The translations under genes were made by a program, and so were the position numbers. The notes beneath the pieces are model-generated. The model did no database searches and had not been told where the DNA came from. It saw only the letters and a list, made by a program, of their open reading frames with translations. A stretch of DNA of 64,000 nt from an uncultured Syntrophobacterales bacterium (lineage in GTDB: Bacteria; Desulfobacterota; Syntrophia; Syntrophales; UBA5619). Position 1 is the first letter of the stretch, and each line of letters begins with the position of its first letter. The stretch lies in assembly GCA_903928915.1 (NCBI GenBank), contig CAIYSL010000125.1, forward strand, positions 1 to 64,000, written 5' to 3'. This document shows positions 1 to 8,159 of this stretch, piece by piece.

Positions 1-813
1 GAAGATGATCCCCGACTGCTCGACCCGCTCGACAGCGGTCTTGGTGACTTTGTCCATATCCACGAGGCGCTGCGCCTCCTCCTCGACGAGGAGTTCCCTG
101 GCCTCCGGCACCTTTACCCGCCGCTTTTTCTTCTTCTGGGGGAAGAGGTTTCCGAGCATGTCTTTCACGTTGAGCCCCATGTCCTCCATGCCTGCGGAGG
201 AAAAGAGCTCGACCATCGGTCCGCTGCGCGCCTCGGTGACCTCCAACTCCACGGACCTGCCGTCCAGATGGCCGTCGCGCAGGAGACGGCGCAGCTTCTC
301 CCGTGTCGTATCCAGTTCGGGTGGAGGGGAGGCATCGGCCGACGATCCGGTGACGTCGGCGAGCATGCCCGTCAGGCTCCGCTCGACGGGTTTCGGCGGC
401 AGGAGGATGTCGAGCAGTCGGTCCTCCGCGAGTTCGGCCGCTCTTACCCGGACCCGGCCCTGCTCTTCCGACTTGATCATGTTGATCGCGAGCTCCACGA
501 GGTCGCGGACCATCGATTCCACGTCCCGGCCCACGTACCCGACCTCGGTGAACTTCGATGCCTCGACCTTGATGAAGGGCGAGTTGTCGAGTTTCGCGAG
601 CCTCCGCGCGATCTCGGTCTTGCCGACGCCGGTCGGTCCGATCATGATGATGTTCTTGGGGGAGATCTCTTCGCCCAGCTCCTGCGGCACATTCTGTCGC
701 CGCCACCGGTTCCGCAGAGCGATGGCCACGGCGCGTTTCGCCTCGTGCTGTCCGATGATGTACTGGTCGAGCCGTTCGACGATCTTCCGGGGGGTCAAAT
801 CATCCGCTGACAT
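1..813 (-). CDS. hslU: ATP-dependent protease ATPase subunit HslU (3' end outside window)
   Basis: HslU is the AAA+ unfoldase ring that feeds substrates to the HslV peptidase in the cytoplasm. The 271 residues present start [10 protein letters not shown] and carry the Walker A motif GPTGVGKTE at about residues 59-67 and the pore motif GYVG at about 92-95, followed by the variable intermediate (I) domain. The reading frame runs off the window at base 1, so Walker B, sensor motifs and the C-terminal tail are not seen. The ATG lies two bases after the hslV stop codon, with AAAGGAT upstream, so the two subunits are translationally coupled. The Walker A, pore motif and gene order make the call secure. 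Confidence 0.96.
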   Translation of the reverse strand, partial: MSADDLTPRKIVERLDQYIIGQHEAKRAVAIALRNRWRRQNVPQELGEEISPKNIIMIGPTGVGKTEIARRLAKLDNSPFIKVEASKFTEVGYVGRDVESMVRDLVELAINMIKSEEQGRVRVRAAELAEDRLLDILLPPKPVERSLTGMLADVTGSSADASPPPELDTTREKLRRLLRDGHLDGRSVELEVTEARSGPMVELFSSAGMEDMGLNVKDMLGNLFPQKKKKRRVKVPEARELLVEEEAQRLVDMDKVTKTAVERVEQSGIIF

Positions 814-815
814 GG

Positions 816-1397
816 CTACGGGGTATCCTTTTGCATTCCGGCCGGTCGTGCCGGCTCCTCGGTGAGGTCAATTTCCTCGACGTGAATCGTGTCGTTCGTG
901 AAGATGCAGATCTCAGAGGCGATCTTCACCGCTTCCCGGGCAATCTCTGCCGCGGTCAGGTCGGAATACCGGACCATCGCCCGGGCCGCCGCGAGGGCGT
1001 AGGGGCCGCCCGATCCGATCGCCATGACGTTGTCATCCGATTCGATGACGTCCCCGTTGCCGGAGATGATCAGGAAGGAGTCGCGGCTGACGGCGATCAT
1101 CAGGGCCTCCAGATGGCGCAGTACGCGGTCCGTCCGCCAGTCCTTCGTCAGTTCTACTGCCGCCCGCAGCAGATTTCCCTTGAACTGCTCCAGCTTCTGG
1201 TCGAACCGGTCGAACAGGGTAAAGGCATCGGCGGTCGTACCAGCAAACCCGACGATGACCTGATTATGATAGAGGCGGCGCACCTTTCTCGCCCCGTGCT
1301 TCATGACGGTCGTGTCGAACGTGACCTGGCCGTCGCCCGCCACGGTAACCTTCCCCCGATGTCGAACCGCCAGGATGGTGGTGGATCTGCTCTTCAT
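816..1397 (-). CDS. hslV: ATP-dependent protease peptidase subunit HslV
   Basis: HslV is the N-terminal-threonine peptidase of the HslUV (ClpYQ) complex. The 193-residue protein has the family hallmarks TTI...GDGQVT near the start, [30 protein letters not shown] and the AIGSGGPYA segment. The catalytic Thr is at residue 6 or 7, so a short propeptide (MKSRS) must be removed, slightly longer than the single Met of E. coli. The start is supported by a GGAGGAGGG ribosome binding site inside the end of xerC, three bases away. Order xerC-hslV-hslU is common in Gram-negative bacteria. Confidence 0.97.
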   Translation of the reverse strand: MKSRSTTILAVRHRGKVTVAGDGQVTFDTTVMKHGARKVRRLYHNQVIVGFAGTTADAFTLFDRFDQKLEQFKGNLLRAAVELTKDWRTDRVLRHLEALMIAVSRDSFLIISGNGDVIESDDNVMAIGSGGPYALAAARAMVRYSDLTAAEIAREAVKIASEICIFTNDTIHVEEIDLTEEPARPAGMQKDTP

Positions 1398-1400
1398 CGC

Positions 1401-2333
1401 TTAGGGTTTCCCTCCTCCGGCCCGCGGGTGGGCACGGTCATAGATCTCCATCAGACGGCTCACGCTGACCGTCGTGTACTTCTGCGTCGTGGACAGACTC
1501 TGATGGCCGAGCATCTCCTGGATGGAACGGAGGTCCGCTCCGGCATCGAGCAGGTGCGTCGCAAAGCTGTGCCGCAGGGCATGGGGGCTGACCCTCCGGC
1601 CGATGCCACTCAGACCGACCACGCGTTCGACCACCCGGGCAACGCCGCGGCGGTTCATCCGCTTCCCCCGGGAGCTGAGGAACAGTGCCTCGGCATCCGC
1701 CCCCGCCGTTCCCGGATTCACCAGCTCACCCCGGTGCCGCAGATACCCGGCAACGGCGGCTACCGCGGGCTCCCCGACCGGCACGATCCGCTCCTTGCGG
1801 CCCTTGCCGCGGACCTTCACCAGCCCCTGCGCTGCGTCGAGATCGGCGATGTCCAGCGCCGTCAGTTCGCTCAGCCGGACCCCCGCCGAATAGAACAGTT
1901 CGATCATCGCCCGGTCGCGAAGCCCGGCCGGCGTTACGGGGAAATCCACCCGCAGGAGCGCGAAGATCTCGTCGACGGAAAGTACGACCGGTACGTACTT
2001 CTCCGCCCGGGGGAGCTGGACGAGCTTCGCCGGGTTGAACCGAACCTTGCCTTCCCGGAACAGATACCGGTAGAAGGCCCGCAGCGCCGACACCTTGCGG
2101 GAAATCGTCACCTTCCGGAGGTTCCGTTTGTACAGCGACGCGAGAAACGCGCGGATCAAGACCCGGTCGGTCGGTATTCCCGCGTCGCAAGCATCTGACG
2201 GCACGGGGTGCTGCGCACAAAAAACCCGGTACTGCCCCAGGTCGGATAGGTAACTCCTCCGTGTCCGTTCCGAGAGGTTTCTCTCCGTCGTCATATGCCG
2301 GTCGAATTCCCCTATGGCCTGTTCAAACCCCAT
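1401..2333 (-). CDS. xerC: tyrosine recombinase XerC-type
   Basis: Site-specific tyrosine recombinase that would act with XerD at dif to resolve chromosome dimers. The 310-residue protein has an N-terminal SAM-like core-binding domain (about 1-95) and a C-terminal catalytic domain with the first Arg in GVRLSEL, the beta-hairpin Lys in VRGKGRKER, the HALRHSFATHLL box, the LGHQSLSTTQKY box and its nucleophilic Tyr. The open frame extends upstream to a TTG at 2357; the ATG at 2333 gives the usual family start (MGFEQAI) and has GAGGCG ahead of it. Placement before hslVU argues for the chromosomal XerC role rather than a mobile-element integrase. Confidence 0.92.
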   Translation of the reverse strand: MGFEQAIGEFDRHMTTERNLSERTRRSYLSDLGQYRVFCAQHPVPSDACDAGIPTDRVLIRAFLASLYKRNLRKVTISRKVSALRAFYRYLFREGKVRFNPAKLVQLPRAEKYVPVVLSVDEIFALLRVDFPVTPAGLRDRAMIELFYSAGVRLSELTALDIADLDAAQGLVKVRGKGRKERIVPVGEPAVAAVAGYLRHRGELVNPGTAGADAEALFLSSRGKRMNRRGVARVVERVVGLSGIGRRVSPHALRHSFATHLLDAGADLRSIQEMLGHQSLSTTQKYTTVSVSRLMEIYDRAHPRAGGGKP

Positions 2334-2412
2334 CCCGCGGCGCCTCAGGAAAAACAACTGCCACGAAAGGGCGGCCCAGCCGCCTCTCGTGGCGAGTGCG
2401 GGTCATGCCCGT

Positions 2413-2913
2413 CTACATCTTGTACTTTCCGAAATCCTCCGGAGACAGGTTTTCGAGGAACTCCGCGAGCTTTTCCTTCTTCAACCGGTCGAGGTCGGTC
2501 ATCTTCGTGCCGAAGTCCACATTCCGGGATTTCTCGATCACCTTGGAATCGACGAAGATCGGCGCACCGGCCCTGAGCGCGATGGCGATCGCATCGCTGG
2601 GGCGGGCGTCGATCACGATTTCCTTCCCCGCGGTCAGCAGCTGGATGTTCGCAAAGAAAGTGTTGTTGCGCAAATCGTGGATTTCGACACGCAGCACCAC
2701 GGCTCCCAGGGCCTTCAGGGTCTCATTGAGCAGGTCGTGGGTCATGGGGCGCGAGAAGGTTATCTTCTCGATCTCGGTCGCGATGGCGCTGGCTTCGAAG
2801 ATACCGATCCAGATGGGAATGGCCTTCTTCTCTTCCAGGTCCTTCAGGATGACGATCGGGGTGTTGGTGATCGGGTCCATGGTCAGACCCGACACCTTCA
2901 TCTCAATGAACAT
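2413..2913 (-). CDS. bifunctional nuclease family protein (DUF151/BFN)
   Basis: A 166-residue member of the BFN/DUF151 family, named after plant proteins reported to have DNase and RNase activity; its bacterial role is not settled. The family pattern is clear: MKVSGLTMDP, IVILKD...KAIPIWIG, the ARPSDAIAIALR motif around residues 122-133, and a short C-terminal Glu/Lys-rich segment corresponding to the UVR-like tail. The start overlaps the 3' end of miaB by 11 bases and has AAGGAGGGG upstream, so it is translated from the miaB transcript. The miaB-BFN pairing is common in this group of bacteria. Confidence 0.88.
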   Translation of the reverse strand: MFIEMKVSGLTMDPITNTPIVILKDLEEKKAIPIWIGIFEASAIATEIEKITFSRPMTHDLLNETLKALGAVVLRVEIHDLRNNTFFANIQLLTAGKEIVIDARPSDAIAIALRAGAPIFVDSKVIEKSRNVDFGTKMTDLDRLKKEKLAEFLENLSPEDFGKYKM

Positions 2914-4282
2914 ACTCCCCTCCTTGCCCCTCCCTCCGTCCGCGCAGGGAATGGAGGAACGCCTGCGTAATCTTCACGGCCACCGTCGTTCCGATCAGTC
3001 CCGGATCCCCCGGAAAGTTGACGATCCGGTTTTGCCGCGTGCGACCGGTTATCTCCGCGGGTTCGTTCTTGCTCAGTCCGTCGACCAGTACGGCTTCGAT
3101 TTTCCCCACGCGGGACTCGTTCTTCCGCAGCGTATGATCGGCCTGGAGTGCCTGGAGGACCTGAAGCCGCCGCCGTTTCGTCTCGTCGGACACCTGGCCG
3201 TCCATCCCGGCGGCGCGGGTCCCCTCCCGGGGTGAATACTGAAAGGAGAAGAGATTGTCAAACCGTACATCCTCCATCAGTGCCAGGGTAGCCGCAAAGT
3301 CCTGTTCTTCCTCACCGGGAAATCCGACGATCACATCCGAGGTGATGCTGATCTCCGGACAGGCCGCGCGCAGCGCTCCAACCTTCCGACGGTACTCTTC
3401 GGCCGAGTACCCCCTGTTCATGCGCTTCAGGACCCGATCCGACCCGGACTGCACGGGCAGATGGATGTGCTCGCACAGCGCGCCGACCCTGCCGAAGGAT
3501 GCGATCAGCCGCGGGGACAAATCCTTCGGATGGGAAGTGGTGAACCGGATCCGCTCGATCCGGGCCACCTCGCCGATGGCGAGGATCAGGTCGGTGAAAT
3601 CGGGGCCGCCGGCGTCGGTCTTCCCATAGGAGTTCACGTTTTGCCCCAGGAGGGTTATCTCACGGATCCCCTGACCGGCCAACAGATTGACTTCACGTAT
3701 GATCTCCGGAAGAGGCCGGCTCTGCTCGCTCCCCCGGAGGATAGGAACGACGCAATAGGCGCAGGAATTGTCGCACCCCTGCATGATCGTGACGAAGGTC
3801 CCGACCGCTCCTGCCTCGGGGCGCGCAAGCATGGCCAGCGACGCCACCCGGTCGCAAAAATCCGTCTGCACTTGCCTGCCCCGATTGTCCTCCAGCGCGG
3901 CCACCATCTCGGGAAGACGGTGGATCTGGTGGGTACCGAAGACGAGGTCGAGATACGGCGCCTTGCGGAAAAAACCCCCTCCCCACTGCTGGGCGAGGCA
4001 CCCCCCGACACCGATTCTCAGGCGGGGGTTTCGTGCCTTCAACTCCCGGAACCGGCCAAGCTGGCTGACGATCTTCTGCGCTGCCTTTTCCCGGATGCTG
4101 CAGGTGTTGACGATGATCAGGTCCGCATCCTGCGGATCATCCGTCGCTTCGTACCCGGACAGTCGAAGGAGGTTCGCGGCCTTTTCCGAATCCTGCACGT
4201 TCATCTGACAGCCAAAAGTCTGAATATAGAGCTTTTTTCTCTCCAAATCGCACGTCCATCCCACATCAGTATGGGAGTGCAT
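2903..4282 (-). CDS. miaB: tRNA-2-methylthio-N6-dimethylallyladenosine synthase MiaB
   Basis: Radical SAM methylthiotransferase that converts i6A37 to ms2i6A37 in tRNAs reading UNN codons. Visible are the N-terminal MTTase domain with three cluster Cys (FGCQMN, NTCSIRE, GGCLAQ), the radical SAM CDNSCAYC motif, and a C-terminal TRAM domain. MiaB N-termini usually read MKKLYIQTFGCQMN; here residues 1-12 precede that point. The ATG at 4282 has no ribosome binding site, and a TTGACA hexamer (4302-4307, minus) lies so close that the ATG could be outside the transcript. A TTG at about 4246 behind GGGATGG, giving LERKKLYIQ, is a credible alternative start. Function is certain; only the start is open. 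Confidence 0.95.
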   Translation of the reverse strand: MHSHTDVGWTCDLERKKLYIQTFGCQMNVQDSEKAANLLRLSGYEATDDPQDADLIIVNTCSIREKAAQKIVSQLGRFRELKARNPRLRIGVGGCLAQQWGGGFFRKAPYLDLVFGTHQIHRLPEMVAALEDNRGRQVQTDFCDRVASLAMLARPEAGAVGTFVTIMQGCDNSCAYCVVPILRGSEQSRPLPEIIREVNLLAGQGIREITLLGQNVNSYGKTDAGGPDFTDLILAIGEVARIERIRFTTSHPKDLSPRLIASFGRVGALCEHIHLPVQSGSDRVLKRMNRGYSAEEYRRKVGALRAACPEISITSDVIVGFPGEEEQDFAATLALMEDVRFDNLFSFQYSPREGTRAAGMDGQVSDETKRRRLQVLQALQADHTLRKNESRVGKIEAVLVDGLSKNEPAEITGRTRQNRIVNFPGDPGLIGTTVAVKITQAFLHSLRGRREGQGGEYVH

Positions 4283-4401
4283 TAATATATGGGAGGAAGA
4301 GTGTCAATACCTTTTTATCACAAATATTTCCGGAGGGGAGGTCGTGCGGGGAGAATCGGTTTGGCATCGGGTCGGGCGGTCCGGGATGGGACAGCGGATA
4401 A

Positions 4402-4430
4402 TTGACAAATCAAGGCTCCTCCTGCATAAT
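4402..4430 (+). promoter_or_regulatory. strong sigma70-type promoter for the dCMP deaminase transcript
   Basis: A consensus TTGACA (4402-4407) is followed after exactly 17 bases by CATAAT (4425-4430), one mismatch from TATAAT. Transcription would start near 4437, directly at the base of the structured leader and about 185 bases before the deaminase ATG. The promoter lies inside the long open frame that continues upstream of the deaminase, which argues against that frame being translated from its GTG at 4344. Confidence 0.7.
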
Positions 4431-4434
4431 GACT

Positions 4435-4576
4435 CCGCTTTGCAGCGAAACCGCCCTCCGGCGGTTCCCGGTGCTCAGAAATCGCACCGGGCAGGAGGGA
4501 CAGCGCCGTTTCCTCAGCGGACACCGTACCGGGCTGGATTTCTGCCCCCACGGCTTGCCCGGCAGGAGGGCGTGTC
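4435..4576 (+). promoter_or_regulatory. structured 5' leader with two similar stem-loop modules (candidate regulatory RNA)
   Basis: Module 1 (4435-4520) is closed by CCGCT/AGCGG and GAAAC/GTTTC (4447-4451 with 4508-4512), then CCCTCC (4454-4459) can pair with GGAGGG (4494-4499), capped by the perfect hairpin CCCGGTGC/GCACCGGG (4467-4474 with 4484-4491). The CCCTCC strand can instead be trapped by the local hairpin CCGCC-CTCC-GGCGG (4451-4464), so two states are mutually exclusive. Module 2 (4520-4576) is closed by GACAC/GTGTC and CCGGGC/GCCCGG. Both modules carry GGCAGGAGGG (4490-4499 and 4561-4570) after their inner hairpin. I do not recognise a known riboswitch class, and there is no U-run terminator. 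Structure is by eye; regulatory role is inference. Confidence 0.5.
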
Positions 4577-4622
4577 GCCATTCCGGAATGATTCTCGCAG
4601 AGAGCAGGGGAACGGGGGAACG

Positions 4623-5099
4623 ATGCGACTTTCGTGGGATGATTACTTTCTGAAAATGGCCGAAACAGCCTGCCTCCGCTCAACGTGCCTGCGGGCGCAG
4701 TTCGGGGCGGTGCTCGTCAACAAGCACACGATCATCAGTACCGGGTACAATGGCGCTGCCGCGGGCGTGCGGAGCTGCCTGGAAAAAGGGGAATGCGTTC
4801 GCGATCGCCTCAAGATCCCCAGCGGGGAACACTACGAGATCTGCCATTCCGTCCATGCCGAGGCCAACGCGATCATCCGTGCCGACTTCGACCTCATGGA
4901 CGATGCAGCGCTGTACATCTTCGGCACGCACCAGGGCAAGCCGCGGAGCGGAATGCCCTGCTTTATGTGCTGGCGGCTGATCTTCAATGCGGGCATCGGA
5001 ACGGTAGTGTTTCTCGACGAACAGGGGCAGCCAAAAACCGTAAACGTGAAGGTCGTCGACCGCGGCAAGATCCTCTCCTACGCCTCCCCGGGGGTATGA
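4623..5099 (+). CDS. dCMP deaminase family protein (ComEB-like)
   Basis: Zinc-dependent deaminase, probably converting dCMP to dUMP for thymidylate synthesis. The 158 residues contain the Zn/proton-shuttle motif HAEANAI (about residues 77-83) and the second Zn site PCFMC, plus the two Cys in SCLEKGECV and YEICHSV typical of dCMP deaminases that bind a second metal. The ATG at 4623 (MRLSWDDYFL) follows GGGGGAA and matches the family start; the frame is open back to a GTG at 4344 with a good GGAGGGGAG site, but the extra 93 residues look random and contain the promoter and the leader. Another cytidine-type deaminase specificity cannot be excluded. Confidence 0.87.
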   Translation: MRLSWDDYFLKMAETACLRSTCLRAQFGAVLVNKHTIISTGYNGAAAGVRSCLEKGECVRDRLKIPSGEHYEICHSVHAEANAIIRADFDLMDDAALYIFGTHQGKPRSGMPCFMCWRLIFNAGIGTVVFLDEQGQPKTVNVKVVDRGKILSYASPGV

Positions 5100-5221
5100 A
5101 GGTACGGACCGACTGCCTATTCTATTCCGTCGCGGACAGGCGGTAACCCATGCGCCGTTTCCGGTACCGTGGTGCGGACAATCCCATAACTGTCGTATCG
5201 AATTAAGGAGGTAGGACTATC

Positions 5222-6049
5222 ATGCAGGCACTGTTCACCCTTACATCAACGGAATCGAAACGGCTCATCGCCAAAGCAGTTGCGGCAATGCCCGAGGTAC
5301 AGCGGGCGCTGCAGAGCGGGTACCTCGTCGTGTCCCGGGGATCGACGAACGCCTTTATCCTAGAAGAGCTGTTGCACACGCCTACGGAAAAACAGAAGTA
5401 TATGGCCGGTCAGATCATCAAGGGGGTATTGTGCGTCCTCGGGACCGACCTGAGAACAAAACCGGTGACCTTTCACAAGGGCGAAGTTCTCGCGGTGGAA
5501 CCAGGAGCGGTGATAGACAAACTGACGCCCGGCGATCTCTTTCTCAAGGGGGCCAATGCCGTCGATCCCTGCGGAAACGTTGGGGTGCTGATGGCAGGTC
5601 CGGGCGGCGGGACGATGGGGCAGTTCTACATGGCGCTCAAGGCGCAGGGGGTCGCAACACTCTATCCCGTCGGGCTCGAGAAACTCATCCCGTCGGTGGA
5701 AGAGGCGGCCCGGTACGGCGGGAAGATGATGCTGGCGCAAAGCATCGGCTGCCGCGTGGGAATGGCCTGCGTAGCCGACGGCCGGGTGGTCACGGAAATC
5801 GAGGCGCTCGACTCGCTGTTCGGCCTGCGGGCGATCCACTACGCGTCCGGCGGCTGGGGAGGGGCCGAGGGAGCGGTCACGCTACTCGTCGACGGCGAAG
5901 ACGGCCCCGTGGGCAGGTGCCTGGCTCTGATCGAGCAGATCAAGGGGGAGCCGCCGCTTCCGGCGGCCAAGAGTCCCTGCAAGACCTGCGGTGCCCCCTG
6001 CAGCTTCAAGGGGAAGGACCTGGAGGAACTCCCCGCATATCTGCGGTAG
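5222..6049 (+). CDS. protein of unknown function with C-terminal CxxCxxxC cluster
   Basis: I do not recognise this 275-residue protein. It has a very strong ribosome binding site (AAGGAGGT at 5205-5212, nine bases before ATG), so it is surely expressed. The middle is glycine-rich and alpha/beta-like: LTPGDLFLKGANAVD, LMAGPGGGTMGQFYMAL, YASGGWGGAEGAVTLLV. No signal peptide or membrane segment is seen. The C-terminus ends with CKTCGAPC, a likely metal or Fe-S site, then a short acidic tail. It lies 122 bases after the deaminase with no clear terminator between, so co-transcription is possible. A small-molecule- or nucleotide-binding role is a guess only. Confidence 0.8.
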   Translation: MQALFTLTSTESKRLIAKAVAAMPEVQRALQSGYLVVSRGSTNAFILEELLHTPTEKQKYMAGQIIKGVLCVLGTDLRTKPVTFHKGEVLAVEPGAVIDKLTPGDLFLKGANAVDPCGNVGVLMAGPGGGTMGQFYMALKAQGVATLYPVGLEKLIPSVEEAARYGGKMMLAQSIGCRVGMACVADGRVVTEIEALDSLFGLRAIHYASGGWGGAEGAVTLLVDGEDGPVGRCLALIEQIKGEPPLPAAKSPCKTCGAPCSFKGKDLEELPAYLR

Positions 6050-6143
6050 CCGCTTCCCTGCGGCCGCTGTCCCGGAGGCTCACCTCTGAAACGGGGACTC
6101 TGCGAAGCCTCCGTTCACCTGGCGCGGCAGCGGGGATCCCGCG

Positions 6144-7895
6144 CTACTTGCCGATGCCGACAGCCGAAGCCTCGGCCGGCGGGGAAACCGGCAGCCTGAG
6201 GGGGGACGGCTGCGGGGAGCGTTCCCTCTCCCGCGCGAGCGCGGCCGCGTTTCTTTCATACAGCGTGGGCGGTTCGTACCGCCACCCGCTCGCGAGCCGG
6301 GCTGTTTCCTTCTGCAAGGCAGAGAAGGCGTACCGGCCGATCAGGGGCGCCAGCAGCCGCGTCGGCCACCCGAAGGCGGCGGTGATATCGTACAGGAGTG
6401 CATCCGCCGCCGCGCGCAGCGGCGGGTCCGCCCGGTACCACTTCCGTATCGCCCATACGGCCCCCGCATAGGTCGTGCGCAGCGGAGCGGCTTCCCGGGC
6501 GATGCGGCTGCGGATTCGATCGCGGGGGTCCATACGGTATCGCTGCCATCCGTTGAGGAGCACCCGGATCATCCGGAGGATGCTCGGTCCGTTCTGCGCA
6601 AAATCGCGCCGGAAGGCCTCCCGGAGGTACCCCTCTTCCCGGCCGTCCGTGATGTGGCGATGGGTGTAATTGAAGCGGTACTGGCCGTGCGCGTCCGCGG
6701 GGGGAAATTCGGCCTCCGGGATGAGTGAACCGTCCTGCCTGTGCCGTTCGTGCAGCGGGGTTCCGGGAAGCGGCGTGTACAGCATGAACTGATGGAACAC
6801 GGTCGCATGGCTCACGGCATGCGCGATCACGTCGTCCATCCCCTCGGGACGGTGATCTTCGAGCCCGATGATCGTCGAGCCCAATACGCGGATACCGTGG
6901 GACTGCAGAAGCGCGACCAGGGCGCGTGTGTCCACCCCCCGGAGCTTGTCGTAGGCGCTTTCCTTGCCTTCCAGCCCCATCCATACCCAGCTGATCCCCA
7001 GCCGCACCAGCTGGTCGAGCGAATAGGATTCGAGCACCCGGGCGGAACTGAAGACGTACAGCGCCCAGTTCCTGTCGTGTTCTTCCATCAGTTCGAGCAG
7101 CCGAAGCGCCCGCTTCTTGTGATGGAGAAAGTTCTCGTCCAGCACGAAGAACGAGCGGGTCTTGAGCTCCGCCTCGATTTCACTCATGACCCGAAACAGT
7201 TCATCCCCGGTGGCGAAGAAATCGACGAAATTGCCCTTACCGCCGAACAGAGCCGACGTGGAGCAGAAGTTACACCCTAGCGGACAGCCGACCGACGGTA
7301 TCAGGATGGCGGCTGTGCCGCCTGATCTCCGGCCGAGGTCGATCCCCATCATTCTGCTCCCGAACGCGGACAGCACCCGGGGATGCTTGATGGGGGTCGT
7401 AACATCCTGGCCCAGGTACCGCTGGAACCAGCGGACCCCTTCACCGCGGACGATATGGTCCGCGTCGACGATCGTTTCGAGCCCTTCCCTGCTGGCGATA
7501 TGACCGCCGATGACGATCTGGGCTCCCGGCTGGTACCGGCGAATCAAGTCGCACATGGCCTTGACCTTGCCGATATTGGGGTAGATGGCGCCGATTCCGA
7601 TGATATCATAGCCGGTAGCGCGAAGCTCCGCGACGAAGCGCTCCTGCGTGGGAAAGTCCAGGACCGTACAGGGGGCCGTGATGTTATCCTGGATCATCAG
7701 CAGTCCGAACGAGCGGTGGAACATGCGGAGCGAGAACCCGCCCTGGACACGAGTGACCTGGTTTTGGTAGAGTTCCATCGGATTGATCGTTCTGCTTCCG
7801 TATTCGTCGTCCTGCGCATAGGGGCCGAAAACGCTGGTGAGCAGAACACGTGCGCGACTGCCGAGGGGGTGCACCTGCGGAAATTCGTTTTTCAT
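6144..7895 (-). CDS. B12-binding-domain radical SAM protein
   Basis: A 583-residue protein with an N-terminal cobalamin-binding-like Rossmann region (about 15-165, with IGIGAIYPN and VIGGHIAS) and a radical SAM core whose [4Fe-4S] motif is CPLGCNFC (Cys204, 208, 211). The segment with FIIGLED-type motif (GSTIIGLEDH) and YTPLPGTPLHE is typical of this superfamily. A long C-terminal region (about 440-583) is rich in Arg and without a recognised domain. The start is supported by AAGGAGCG eleven bases upstream. Members methylate or rearrange unactivated carbons; the substrate here is unknown. It stands alone, divergent from a two-component system, and is not obviously part of the arn run downstream. 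Confidence 0.85.
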   Translation of the reverse strand: MKNEFPQVHPLGSRARVLLTSVFGPYAQDDEYGSRTINPMELYQNQVTRVQGGFSLRMFHRSFGLLMIQDNITAPCTVLDFPTQERFVAELRATGYDIIGIGAIYPNIGKVKAMCDLIRRYQPGAQIVIGGHIASREGLETIVDADHIVRGEGVRWFQRYLGQDVTTPIKHPRVLSAFGSRMMGIDLGRRSGGTAAILIPSVGCPLGCNFCSTSALFGGKGNFVDFFATGDELFRVMSEIEAELKTRSFFVLDENFLHHKKRALRLLELMEEHDRNWALYVFSSARVLESYSLDQLVRLGISWVWMGLEGKESAYDKLRGVDTRALVALLQSHGIRVLGSTIIGLEDHRPEGMDDVIAHAVSHATVFHQFMLYTPLPGTPLHERHRQDGSLIPEAEFPPADAHGQYRFNYTHRHITDGREEGYLREAFRRDFAQNGPSILRMIRVLLNGWQRYRMDPRDRIRSRIAREAAPLRTTYAGAVWAIRKWYRADPPLRAAADALLYDITAAFGWPTRLLAPLIGRYAFSALQKETARLASGWRYEPPTLYERNAAALARERERSPQPSPLRLPVSPPAEASAVGIGK

Positions 7896-8159
7896 GATAC
7901 GCTCCTTATTCCGTCATGACCGACGGTACGGAGCAGCCTAGGGAAGATGCGCCCAAAAGAAAAGGGCTTAGTTGCCGTTTTACGATACTTTTACAATCGA
8001 GGCATGCTGCGGCCCGTGCGAAGAATCATTCCCCGTGGTATGGGTCCCCGTGACCTGCGACCGCGCATGAATCGGCGGATGCACTGCGGGGCTGAAGACG
8101 GATTGTCCCGATCGTGAACGGGGCGCGCGGGACGCGATACTGACGGGGAGACGGCAGGT

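Noticed and set aside
5..865. Plus-strand open frames across 5-865 and 268-810
   Set aside because: They are antisense to hslU/hslV, whose translations carry full family motifs; high GC makes long antisense frames common here.
1401..2333. xerC as a phage or island integrase
   Set aside because: It lies in the conserved xerC-hslV-hslU order with no att-like repeats or phage genes.
4344..4622. N-terminal extension of the deaminase from GTG 4344
   Set aside because: It has a fair ribosome binding site, but the residues look random and the segment contains a consensus promoter and the stem-loop leader.
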